From contig NZ_SNUA01000007.1 of NCBI RefSeq assembly GCF_004360225.1, positions 62,001 to 126,000 of the forward strand: a stretch of 64,000 bases of DNA. Reading direction: 5' to 3'. The DNA comes from Alcanivorax sp. 24 (GTDB lineage Bacteria; Pseudomonadota; Gammaproteobacteria; Pseudomonadales; Alcanivoracaceae). Each line of letters opens with the position of its first letter. Position 1 is the stretch's first letter. The notes under the pieces were generated by a model. That model was given only the letters and a program-made list of their open reading frames with translations, did not search any database and was not told the DNA's origin. Position numbers and translations under genes: made by a program. This document shows positions 9,384 to 17,267 of the stretch, piece by piece.

Positions 9384-9731
9384 ATGGCGGGCGCCAATTC
9401 CACTTACGAGATCCATGTGTTCATTGGTTGTGCCCTCGCTGTTGGTGACGAGACGGAAGAGGGCGGGTTGGGGGCCTGGCAGCCGCTGATGGTGTTCTCC
9501 CGCCAATATTATTTGTGCGGATACCATGATTACCCGCGTATGGAACGGGTGGCCAGGGAACACGGGTGGGTCGAGGTGCTCATTGCCCGGGACGGCGTAC
9601 TCATCGAAAGCCAACTGCCGCGGGCCCGGCCGGCGGTACGGGACGCCTTCGAGAAGGCGTTGGCGACGGGAGGGGCGGTGCTGGTGTACTCGGAGTGGCA
9701 GGGTAGTGGCTTGCCTCTGTCCCGGGAGTAA
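9384..9731 (+). CDS. Conserved-looking hypothetical protein, 115 residues
   Basis: I do not recognise this family. The protein starts MAGANSTYEIHVF, has no signal peptide or membrane segment, and looks like a compact alpha/beta fold, with YEIHVFIGCALAV and WVEVLIARDGVLI as likely strands and a helix in VRDAFEKALATGG. AGAGGGGGGATGAGCA precedes the ATG. Codon use resembles neighbouring genes. It ends 7 bp before the stop of the convergent response regulator gene, and no partner gene suggests a function. Confidence 0.65.
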   Translation: MAGANSTYEIHVFIGCALAVGDETEEGGLGAWQPLMVFSRQYYLCGYHDYPRMERVAREHGWVEVLIARDGVLIESQLPRARPAVRDAFEKALATGGAVLVYSEWQGSGLPLSRE

Positions 9732-9737
9732 TCATTC

Positions 9738-10466
9738 CTAACCGGCGGAGGGGTCGGCCTCTTGCAGGCGGTAACCGTAGCCGTAAACGGCATTGAGCTG
9801 CCAGCCGTGGTCCGGGGTCAGTCCCAGCTTGCGGCGGACACGGTAAATATGTACATCCAGAGTGCGTGACGAGAATTGTTCGTCTTTACCCCAGACATAC
9901 TCGTATAAATACGCCCGGGCCAATGGGCGGCCAAGATTGCTGAACAGCAGGAAGGCCAGCCGGTATTCCTGATGCGTCAGCTTGACCGATTGGCCGTCGC
10001 GATGCAGGGTCTGACGATTCACGTCAAACACGATGTTGCCGTGGCTGGGGTCTTCCTCTCTCCCTTTTTCCACACTCAAGGGGCCATTGCGGCGGCGGAG
10101 CACGGCGATGGCCCGGGCCTTCAGTTCCCGCGCCCGGAAGGGCTTGTTAATGAAATCCTCAGCACCGCTGGTCAGGGCCTCGACCACATCCTGTTCACTA
10201 TTGCGCACGGTGAGCATGATCACCGGAGGGGGCGATTCCAGGTAGGAAGTGAACCAGGTCAGTACTTCCACCCCGCTGCCGTCCGGCAATTCCCAATCGA
10301 GAATGGCCAGATCGAAGGTGTGGCGTTTGGTCGCCTGGATCAATTCCTTGCAAGTGGAGAAGGTGGAAATCTTCAGTGTGACTTTATGTCGTCCCCATGG
10401 GCCAGTCAGGGCCTGACTGACCTGGGCCAGTACGGCAGGCTCGTCATCCAGTATGGCGATATGCAT
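9738..10466 (-). CDS. OmpR/PhoB-type response regulator
   Basis: Two-component transcription factor of 242 residues. The receiver domain has D7-D8, phosphoacceptor D57 in LAILDWELPDGSG, T86 and K108 in INKPF. The C-terminal winged helix (about 150-235) includes LTHQEYRLAFLLFSNLGR and SRTLDVHIYRVRRKL. Transcribed divergently from the fimbrial operon across a 619-bp upstream region. The CHASE2 histidine kinase at 17268, at the far end of the fimbrial genes, is the likely partner (inference from position), so the regulator plausibly controls these pili. Confidence 0.9.
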   Translation of the reverse strand: MHIAILDDEPAVLAQVSQALTGPWGRHKVTLKISTFSTCKELIQATKRHTFDLAILDWELPDGSGVEVLTWFTSYLESPPPVIMLTVRNSEQDVVEALTSGAEDFINKPFRARELKARAIAVLRRRNGPLSVEKGREEDPSHGNIVFDVNRQTLHRDGQSVKLTHQEYRLAFLLFSNLGRPLARAYLYEYVWGKDEQFSSRTLDVHIYRVRRKLGLTPDHGWQLNAVYGYGYRLQEADPSAG

Positions 10467-10559
10467 GGTCCCCGTTCCCTCTCAAGTGACACGGTGCATT
10501 GTTCTACGAAGTCATAGTTTCCTGATGGTGCGGCTGAAATTCCGGCACGCCTGTACGAA

Positions 10560-10870
10560 TTGTTATCCGGTTCGGGCGGTATCGGGAAATCAAAGAGCTA
10601 TTTTTATTAATGTTTTGCATCCTCGCCCTTTTGTCGCGCTTTGCGGCAGGGCGGGATCAGGCGTGTTCAGGGCGCCTGATCCCGGGCGGAATGTTAGGGC
10701 GGTGAACCGGCAAAGTCATCCACGATAAGGCAAAAATTGTTAACGCATTTCGTGCTTATTTAAATAAATGAAGACAATTTGTCTAATGTGAAAGTATTAA
10801 ATAAATTAAAGGTATTGGTTATTTGGTCGTACTTTTGGTGGAAAATATAAAATAACTGTCAACGGAATAT
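10560..10870. promoter_or_regulatory. AT-rich upstream region of the fimbrial operon
   Basis: The 619-bp gap between the divergent regulator and the pilin gene contains, mainly at 10735-10865, an A+T-rich tract with runs such as TTATTTAAATAAAT and AAATATAAAATAAC that contrast with the surrounding GC-rich DNA. Such tracts often carry promoters and are bound by nucleoid silencers such as H-NS or MvaT-like proteins. No single promoter could be fixed with confidence. The rest (10870-11085) is GC-rich leader with a GGCCGC-AAG-GCCGCGG hairpin. Confidence 0.5.
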
Positions 10871-11085
10871 GAACAATGGTTTCGGACTGTTGTTTGTTTG
10901 TTGGCTCCCCTCCATTCTCCTCCCCCGCAGTCTACCGATCACGTCACATAATCGCATTTCTTGGCGGCATCTGATACCGGGCCCAGTGGGCAAGGTGCCA
11001 GGGCGGTAGGCCGCAAGGCCGCGGAACGGCTCCCGAACAGGCGTGCCGGTCCCAAAACACGTTATCAGGATGGGATGCATCTGTT

Positions 11086-11640
11086 ATGAAAATGAATAAA
11101 ACCGCTATTGCTCTGGCCGTTTTCGGTTTGGCTGGTGCGGGTTCCGCTCTCGCCGCGGACGGCACCATTACCTTCAACGGCAAAATCACCGACCAGACCT
11201 GTGATATCACCACCCCGGGTGGCACCGATTTCACCGTGACTCTGCCGACCGTGTCCGCTCAGACGCTGGCCGCCGCCGGTGAAGTCGCGGGCCGTACGCC
11301 TTTCGCCATCAACCTGTCCAACTGCTCCGCCGGGCAAGTGGCGACCTATTTCGAACCGGGTCCCACCGTGGATTACAACACCGGTCGTCTGAACAACCAG
11401 ATCGACGCCGCCAGCAATGGCGCCACCAATGTTCAAATCCAACTGTTGGGTGAGAACAACGGCTTCTTGCCGGTGCTGGCCGCGGGTGCCAACGGTGCGC
11501 AAACCAACTCCCAGTGGGTAACGGTTGCCAACGACGGTGACAGCGCTGATCTGAACTACTACGCCGAGTACTACGCTACCGCCGCCGCCGGCGCTGGCGA
11601 CGTCTCCACCAGCGTTCAGTACACCATTATCTATCAGTAA
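11086..11640 (+). CDS. Type 1-like major fimbrial subunit
   Basis: A 184-residue pilin of the chaperone-usher class. Signal peptide MKMNKTAIALAVFGLAGAGS followed by ALA cleavage before ADGTITFNG. Two cysteines (in DQTCDITT and LSNCSAG) can form the conserved pilin disulfide, and the C-terminus VQYTIIYQ has the penultimate-tyrosine pattern recognised by the chaperone. The N-terminal GTITFNGKITDQTC segment is the donor-strand region. It is first in the operon, and a GC hairpin after its stop would favour higher pilin than chaperone/usher expression. Confidence 0.93.
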   Translation: MKMNKTAIALAVFGLAGAGSALAADGTITFNGKITDQTCDITTPGGTDFTVTLPTVSAQTLAAAGEVAGRTPFAINLSNCSAGQVATYFEPGPTVDYNTGRLNNQIDAASNGATNVQIQLLGENNGFLPVLAAGANGAQTNSQWVTVANDGDSADLNYYAEYYATAAAGAGDVSTSVQYTIIYQ

Positions 11641-11656
11641 TCCTCATGGCTTCCGC

Positions 11657-11674
11657 GGGCCGGCTTGCCGGCCC
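11657..11674 (+). terminator. Intercistronic hairpin after the pilin gene
   Basis: GGGCCGGC-TT-GCCGGCCC forms a perfect 8-bp stem with a 2-nt gap (in practice a 4-nt or larger loop) 17 bp after the pilin stop. It lacks a T-run, so it is more likely an attenuator or mRNA-stabilising hairpin that sets the pilin to chaperone ratio than a full terminator. Confidence 0.6.
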
Positions 11675-11717
11675 CGGACTCCTTATCGTCTGTCTTTCCA
11701 GGTTTCGGGTGGTGGCT

Positions 11718-12461
11718 ATGAAGCGCTTTTCTCTTTGTCTGTTGTCATTCGCATTGCTGGTCACGGGCGTTGCCGCGCAGGCCGCCGTGGTGATCGGCGG
11801 GACCCGGGTGGTCTACCCTGGTGGTGACCGCGAGGTCTCGGTGCAGTTGACCAACGACGGCGAAAACCCGGCTCTGGTGCAAGTATGGATCGACGCCGGT
11901 GACGCCGACGCCGCTCCCGAACAAAGCGATGTGCCTTTCATCGTGCTGCCGCCGATTTCCCGCGTGGAAGCCGGCAGTGGTCAGGTTCTTCGAATTTCCT
12001 TTACCGGTGGCAAGACGCCGCCGGAAGACCGTGAGTCCGTGTATTGGCTGAATGTGCTCGACATTCCGCCGGCGCCGAAGGCCGAAGAGGGGATTCCCCA
12101 GAATTTCCTGCAGTTGGCGGTTCGCTCGCGCATCAAGTTGTTTTACCGGCCCAAGGGGTTGAGCGGTAAAGCCAACGACGCTCCGGAAAAACTGCAGTGG
12201 TACCTGTCCCGTTCCGGGGGGCGAGCGGTACTCAAAGCGAAAAACCCCACGCCTTACCACGTCACCGTCAGCCGCCTGGAAATTCTCCGTGGAGAAAGTG
12301 CGCTGGTACCGGTGCCCGTGGACCAGGGCATGATCGCCCCCGGCGGCAGTCTGGAGTTCCCCTTGCCCGCTAACGCGCCCGCCACGATTGGCCAGGTGCG
12401 TATGACCACCATCAATGATTTTGGCGGTCGGGTGGCGCGGGATATGCCGGTGGGTCGTTAG
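11718..12461 (+). CDS. Periplasmic fimbrial chaperone (PapD/FimC family)
   Basis: 247 residues from the ATG at 11718, which opens a clear signal peptide (MKRFSLCLLSFALLVTGVAA, then QA). An upstream in-frame ATG at 11646 would put the signal far inside and is unlikely. The two Ig-like domains show GTRVVYPGGDREVSVQLTN, the PFIVLPPISRVEAGSGQVLRI stretch, and RSRIKLFYRPKGL, which marks the domain junction. The conserved basic residues that anchor the pilin C-terminus (R in TRVVYP and K in IKLFYRP) are present. It folds pilins and delivers them to the usher encoded next. Confidence 0.93.
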   Translation: MKRFSLCLLSFALLVTGVAAQAAVVIGGTRVVYPGGDREVSVQLTNDGENPALVQVWIDAGDADAAPEQSDVPFIVLPPISRVEAGSGQVLRISFTGGKTPPEDRESVYWLNVLDIPPAPKAEEGIPQNFLQLAVRSRIKLFYRPKGLSGKANDAPEKLQWYLSRSGGRAVLKAKNPTPYHVTVSRLEILRGESALVPVPVDQGMIAPGGSLEFPLPANAPATIGQVRMTTINDFGGRVARDMPVGR

Positions 12462-12502
12462 TAAAAACGCCTTAACAAAAAACCATGGACGCGGGGTGTC
12501 TC

Positions 12503-15052
12503 ATGAATCAAAAGCGCGTTGTCTCACGCCGGAAGACCAGTCTGAGTGCCGGTACCCAACTGCTGGGCGGATTGGCGCTGATGGCGTGGACGCCGGTTGT
12601 GTTGGCTCAATCCGAGCCCCAGGTGGCGGCGGCTTCCTTTAATAGCGATTTCCTTCGCGGTGCCGCCAAGGATATGGACGTTTCCCGTTATGCCCAGGGC
12701 AACCCGACTCTGGCGGGTGATTACTATCTGGACGTCTACGTCAACGGCTCCTGGAAAGGTCGTAATGAACTGGCGTTTCGGGCCGCTCCCGGCGAGATCA
12801 ACGCGCACACCTGTTTTACCTTGAGCATGCTGTCCGGCTATGGCGTGGACGTCAGCACCATTGACGGGGTGGATGAAACACTGGGAGATGAATGTCGCTC
12901 GCTGGAAGGTTGGCTGCCCGGTGCCCTGGCTCGCTTTGACAGCAGCAACATGCGTCTGGAGATCAGTATCCCGCAAGCCAATATGCGTCGCAGTGCGCGT
13001 GGCTATGTGGATCCGGCGTTCTGGGATCCGGGCATCAATGCCGGTTTCCTGAGCTACAACTTCAACGCGCTGCGCACCGAGAGCCATTACGGCGGTAATG
13101 ATCGTACCTACGACAATGCCTACCTGATGCTCAATAGCGGCATCAATATTGGCGCCTGGCAATTGCGGCACGACTCCAATGTGTCTCGCCGTGACGGGGA
13201 GGGCACTGACTGGCAGAGCACCGCCACCTATCTGCGCCGGCCGATTCCGTCGATCCGCGGCATGGTGACGGTGGGGGACGCCTACACCGAAGGCAATCTG
13301 TTCGATTCCATGGGGTTCCGCGGCGCCCGGCTGGCGTCCGATGATCGCATGTTGCCGGATTCGCTGCGCGGCTATGCGCCCACCGTCCGCGGCGTGGCGG
13401 AAAGCAACGCGTTGGTGGAAGTGCGCCAGAACGGCCAGGTGATTTACCAGGCCACGGTGCCGCCGGGGCCATTCGTCATTGATGACTTGTACCCCACCGG
13501 CTACGGCGGTGACCTGGAGGTTACCGTTACCGAAGCGGACGGCCGTATCCGCCGCTTCAGTCTGCCCTTCGCCTCCGTGCCGCAGATGTTGCGGCCGGGC
13601 ATCTCCCGATACAGCGTCACCGCCGGCAAGGTACGTGAAACCAGCCTGGATGATGATCCCTGGCTGATGCAGGCCACCTACCAGAAGGGCCTGACCAACT
13701 GGCTGACCGGTTACACCGGCGCCACCTTCAGTGATGACTACCAGGCTTATCTGGCCGGTGTCGCGGTGGGGACGCCCGTTGGCGCCTTCTCCGCCGATGT
13801 CACCCACGCCCGTACCGGCTTCGATCGCTATGGCGATCGCAATGGCCAGAGCTACAAACTGGGTTACAGCAAATTCATGCCCGATACCGGCACCAATGTG
13901 ACGGTGGCGGCCTATCGCTATTCCACCTCCGGCTATCTGGGATTGCGCGATGCCATCATCGCCCATGACTACGAAGACCGTCAGTTGGGTTTCGACGCGG
14001 TGCGTCGTCAGCGCAGTGAGTTCCAGCTCACCGTGAACCAGACTCTGGGCGCCGGTTTTGGGGCGATGTACTTCACCGGTTCCGTTCGTGATTACTGGAA
14101 AAGCGAAGGGGAAACCACGCAGTACCAGGTGGGTTACAACAACAACTATGGGCCTTTCCATTACGGCTTCTCGGCGCTGAAGACCGAGGATGAGTTTGGT
14201 CGTGACGATACCCAGTACAACTTCAACTTCTCGGTGCCGCTGGATAACGTGGCCGGCAACGCCAGTCTGATCGGCTCCGGGACCATGCGTGACAGTGCCT
14301 ACGAAAGCAGCCGTCTGGGTGTCTCCGGCAGTGCCGGCGTGGACGGCAACATGACCTATAACGTGGCGGTCAGCCACCAGGATCAGAGTGGCGCCACCGG
14401 TGAACTCAGCGGTGAATACCGGGCGCCCTATGCCACGCTGCGGGCCTCTTACAGTCATAACGACAACTTTACTCAGATGGGGGCCGGCGTCAGCGGCAGC
14501 ATGGTGGCGCATGGCGGCGGTGTAACGCTGACCCCTCAGCGCGGTGAAACCATGGTGTTGGTGGAAGCGCCGGCCGCCGCCGGGGCGCGCGTGACCAACA
14601 TGTCAGGCGTGCGCATCGACAAGCGGGGTTACGCGGTGGTGCCCTATGTTTCGCCTTACCGGCTGAATTCGGTGACGCTGGATCCGAACGATATGTCCAC
14701 CGAAGTGGAACTGAAGACCAGCAGTCAGCAGGTGGCGCCCTATGCGGGTGCCGTGGCCAAGCTCACCTTTGATACCGTCAGTGGTCAGGCGCTGCTGATC
14801 AAGGCCAAAAGAGTGGATGGTGAACCGGTTCCGTTCGGCGCCGAGGTGTACGACGAGGCTGGCCAGCCAGTGGGTCTGGTGGGCCAGAGCGGCCGGGTCT
14901 ATCTGCGCACGGAAAAAGAGAGCGGCCGTCTGAGCGTCAAGTGGGGCGAGGAAGCGAACCAGAGCTGCGACATCGACTATCGCGTGCCGGAGTCCGACGA
15001 GGACGCAAGCGCGGCCCGCGCCTACCATCATCTGGAGGCCCGTTGTGAATAA
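12503..15052 (+). CDS. Outer-membrane fimbrial usher (FimD/PapC family)
   Basis: 849 residues from the ATG at 12503, chosen because the signal peptide (to about residue 36, ending VVLAQ) then has normal length; an ATG at 12485 would add six residues. Domains in order are the N-terminal chaperone-binding domain (FNSDFLRGAAKDMDVSRY), a 24-strand pore with middle domain (GYAPTVRGVAESNALVEVRQNG), and C-terminal domains ending with a cysteine pair in NQSCDIDY and LEARCE. It assembles and secretes the pilus. The stop overlaps the next gene by 8 bp. Confidence 0.95.
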   Translation: MNQKRVVSRRKTSLSAGTQLLGGLALMAWTPVVLAQSEPQVAAASFNSDFLRGAAKDMDVSRYAQGNPTLAGDYYLDVYVNGSWKGRNELAFRAAPGEINAHTCFTLSMLSGYGVDVSTIDGVDETLGDECRSLEGWLPGALARFDSSNMRLEISIPQANMRRSARGYVDPAFWDPGINAGFLSYNFNALRTESHYGGNDRTYDNAYLMLNSGINIGAWQLRHDSNVSRRDGEGTDWQSTATYLRRPIPSIRGMVTVGDAYTEGNLFDSMGFRGARLASDDRMLPDSLRGYAPTVRGVAESNALVEVRQNGQVIYQATVPPGPFVIDDLYPTGYGGDLEVTVTEADGRIRRFSLPFASVPQMLRPGISRYSVTAGKVRETSLDDDPWLMQATYQKGLTNWLTGYTGATFSDDYQAYLAGVAVGTPVGAFSADVTHARTGFDRYGDRNGQSYKLGYSKFMPDTGTNVTVAAYRYSTSGYLGLRDAIIAHDYEDRQLGFDAVRRQRSEFQLTVNQTLGAGFGAMYFTGSVRDYWKSEGETTQYQVGYNNNYGPFHYGFSALKTEDEFGRDDTQYNFNFSVPLDNVAGNASLIGSGTMRDSAYESSRLGVSGSAGVDGNMTYNVAVSHQDQSGATGELSGEYRAPYATLRASYSHNDNFTQMGAGVSGSMVAHGGGVTLTPQRGETMVLVEAPAAAGARVTNMSGVRIDKRGYAVVPYVSPYRLNSVTLDPNDMSTEVELKTSSQQVAPYAGAVAKLTFDTVSGQALLIKAKRVDGEPVPFGAEVYDEAGQPVGLVGQSGRVYLRTEKESGRLSVKWGEEANQSCDIDYRVPESDEDASAARAYHHLEARCE

Positions 15053-16043
15053 AGTGTCCATACCTAATTGGTTCGTTGCCCCGATTGTGGTCCTGGTATT
15101 GTCGATGGTGTCCATTTCGGCCAGAGCGGCCTGTTATGTCGAAACCAGTGTCCAGAATATCAATATGCGAATGGGGCAGGTGACGATTACACCGAATGTG
15201 CCGGTCGGTACGGTTCTGGCGATGCAAGAGTTCCCCATTGGCGCCAGAGAAGATGCGGTGCGCTGTTATGGAGGGGGCGGATATATGCGTGGGCGGACCT
15301 TGATTGGTAATCCCAGCAGCTATGATCCGAATATCTATACGACCCAGGTGGATGGTATCGGGATTCGTCTTTCACGGCGCATCGCAGGCCTTAGCCAGAC
15401 CGTGGTATATCCGCATGATTTGCGTCTTAACAGCTCAAGGGGCAGGTTGTCCGAAGGGTATTTTCGCGTAGAAATTATCAAGATCGCTAATCAAACCGGG
15501 TCAGGCACGCTGGCTCCCGGCCAGTACACAACTTACTACGCGGATGGGTCTGGCTCAGGGACTCCGATCCTCACCTCGTACCTGGACGCCAGCGCGATCA
15601 CCATCGTCTCTTCCGCCTGCGAGGTGGATATGGGGTCCCGCAATATCGCCGTGGACTTTGGCACGGTGTCCCGTTCCGTTTTTTCCGGCGTTGGCAGTAC
15701 CAATACGGAGAAGGAATTCCAGGTGGGCTTGTCCTGTGTCGGCCCCAGCAATGGCCAGGACACGGTGAAGCTGTCTTTCGGGTACAGCCCGGATCCCAGT
15801 GGCGCGGCTGGTGTCATCAAGATTGATGAGGGTTCCGAGGCCGCCAGTGGCGTGGGCATTCAATTGCTCGATAACCGCACCTCCACGCCCATCGCCAATG
15901 GCGATCGTGTCGAACTGGGTACGGTGACGCCTGGGGACCATCAATTCCAACTGCCGCTGAAGGCCCGTTATTACCAGACCGCGCCCATCGTCAACGGCGG
16001 TGAAACCCGGGCGATCGCCACATTTACCATCGAATACAACTGA
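15045..16043 (+). CDS. Fimbrial tip/adhesin-type subunit
   Basis: 332 residues from a GTG that overlaps the usher end, so translation is probably coupled. A signal peptide ends near SARAACYV. The C-terminal half (about 185-332) is a pilin domain: CEVDMGSRNIAVDFGTVS, a second cysteine in GLSCVG, and the terminal ATFTIEYN with penultimate tyrosine region. The N-terminal half (about 30-180) is a separate domain, as in two-domain adhesins such as FimH or PapG, but I do not recognise its ligand. Last structural gene of the operon. Confidence 0.85.
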   Translation: MNKVSIPNWFVAPIVVLVLSMVSISARAACYVETSVQNINMRMGQVTITPNVPVGTVLAMQEFPIGAREDAVRCYGGGGYMRGRTLIGNPSSYDPNIYTTQVDGIGIRLSRRIAGLSQTVVYPHDLRLNSSRGRLSEGYFRVEIIKIANQTGSGTLAPGQYTTYYADGSGSGTPILTSYLDASAITIVSSACEVDMGSRNIAVDFGTVSRSVFSGVGSTNTEKEFQVGLSCVGPSNGQDTVKLSFGYSPDPSGAAGVIKIDEGSEAASGVGIQLLDNRTSTPIANGDRVELGTVTPGDHQFQLPLKARYYQTAPIVNGGETRAIATFTIEYN

Positions 16044-16199
16044 CTCCAACGCCAACAGCGAGGGAACGCGCCGACTCGGCCCGAGGACAGGGCCTGCTGA
16101 ATAGGGTGGACCATGCAAGGCGTGACAAAAAATTGCCGGAAGCAATTTTCAGCATCGCTTCGGCGACGGCCCGGAGGGTGGCCGCCACGGATCGTGGCC

Positions 16200-17225
16200 A
16201 TGACACAAGGCGTGATCGGCGGTCTGCTTGGCGGGCTGCTGCTCGCCGGCACCGCGATGGCCGCGCCGCCGCCGGCCAATCCACAGTCCCCATCATCGCC
16301 GGGATACCATATCGTGCGTCCCGGCGATACGCTTTGGAATATCGCCGAAGACTATCTGGGGGACGCTCGGGCCTGGCGCCGTGTTCGTGACCTCAATCAC
16401 CTGTCCGACCCTTACCGTTTGCAACCCGATACCAAGTTGATACTGGAGGAGAACAGCCCTCTAAGTATCGATGTGCTTCACTTGGAAGGTGAGGTCTGGG
16501 CCGAGGGCGTGGATGGTGAGCGTCAACAGCTGTTGACGGGCATGCGACTGGATACAACCCAAGCCGTGGTGACTGGTCCTTTCGCCTTTGTATCCTTGCG
16601 CCTGGAAGACGGTTCCCAGGTGGTTTTGCCATCCAGCAGCCGGGTTCGATTCGCCAAGGAGCATGATCGGGGTATTGTCCGCGTCCGCCTGGAGAGCGGC
16701 GCGGTGGAGTCCAAAGTCACCTCGCGTCCCGGCGAAGAGCACTATCAGGTGGAAACCCCGGTGGGTATTATCGGCGTGCGTGGTACCCATTTTCGTGTAC
16801 GGGAACAGACCGGTGCCGCCACCACCAGCGTGCTGCGCGGAGCGGTGGCGATCAGTCACGATGGCCACGCTCAGCAGCAGGTGCGTGAAGGTGAGGGCGG
16901 GCGCCTGGACAGCGATGGCCGGTTGATGCGTGTCGCGTTGTTGCCCGCGCCCACCTTGCTGCCCGACTGGCGTGGCGCGGGCGGGGTTCTGCACGCCCGG
17001 GTTGAATCGTTACCGGGAGCCGTCCTGTATCGGCTGCAAATGTCCAGGGACAGTGATTTCATCGAACTGGTACGTGAAGCGGTATCGGATGATGGTGAGT
17101 TTAAAGTCGAGGATGTGCCCGCGGGGGCGTACCATGTCCGCTTGTCGGCGGTCGATGCCAATGGCATTGAAGGGCGCGAAGCCCATCATGTGTTTTTCCT
17201 GCGCGGGGTGGGTGCCCACCGCTAG
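16200..17225 (+). CDS. LysM and FecR domain exported protein
   Basis: 341 residues from the ATG at 16200, which starts a good signal peptide (MTQGVIGGLLGGLLLAGTAMA). An ATG at 16113 is in frame and would add 29 basic residues. A LysM domain follows (YHIVRPGDTLWNIAEDYLGD, peptidoglycan binding), then a FecR-like domain (about 125-250; VRLESGAVESKV, VETPVGIIGVRGTHFRV), then a fibronectin-like tail (LQMSRDSDF, YHVRLSAVDANGIEG). Similar proteins are found beside CHASE2 sensors. It probably passes a cell-envelope signal to the next gene's kinase; that is an inference from adjacency. Confidence 0.85.
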   Translation: MTQGVIGGLLGGLLLAGTAMAAPPPANPQSPSSPGYHIVRPGDTLWNIAEDYLGDARAWRRVRDLNHLSDPYRLQPDTKLILEENSPLSIDVLHLEGEVWAEGVDGERQQLLTGMRLDTTQAVVTGPFAFVSLRLEDGSQVVLPSSSRVRFAKEHDRGIVRVRLESGAVESKVTSRPGEEHYQVETPVGIIGVRGTHFRVREQTGAATTSVLRGAVAISHDGHAQQQVREGEGGRLDSDGRLMRVALLPAPTLLPDWRGAGGVLHARVESLPGAVLYRLQMSRDSDFIELVREAVSDDGEFKVEDVPAGAYHVRLSAVDANGIEGREAHHVFFLRGVGAHR

Positions 17226-17267
17226 GCCCCCTTGCTTTTCGACTCTCCTAGCCAGCAAGCTGTCCTG

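Noticed and set aside
10870-11085. A c-di-GMP riboswitch in the pilin leader
   Set aside because: A GC hairpin is present, but the conserved GEMM core bases could not be found.
12524-14512. A 662-codon minus-strand open frame opposite the usher
   Set aside because: The usher is unambiguous on the plus strand; the opposite frame has no recognisable domain or ribosome binding site.
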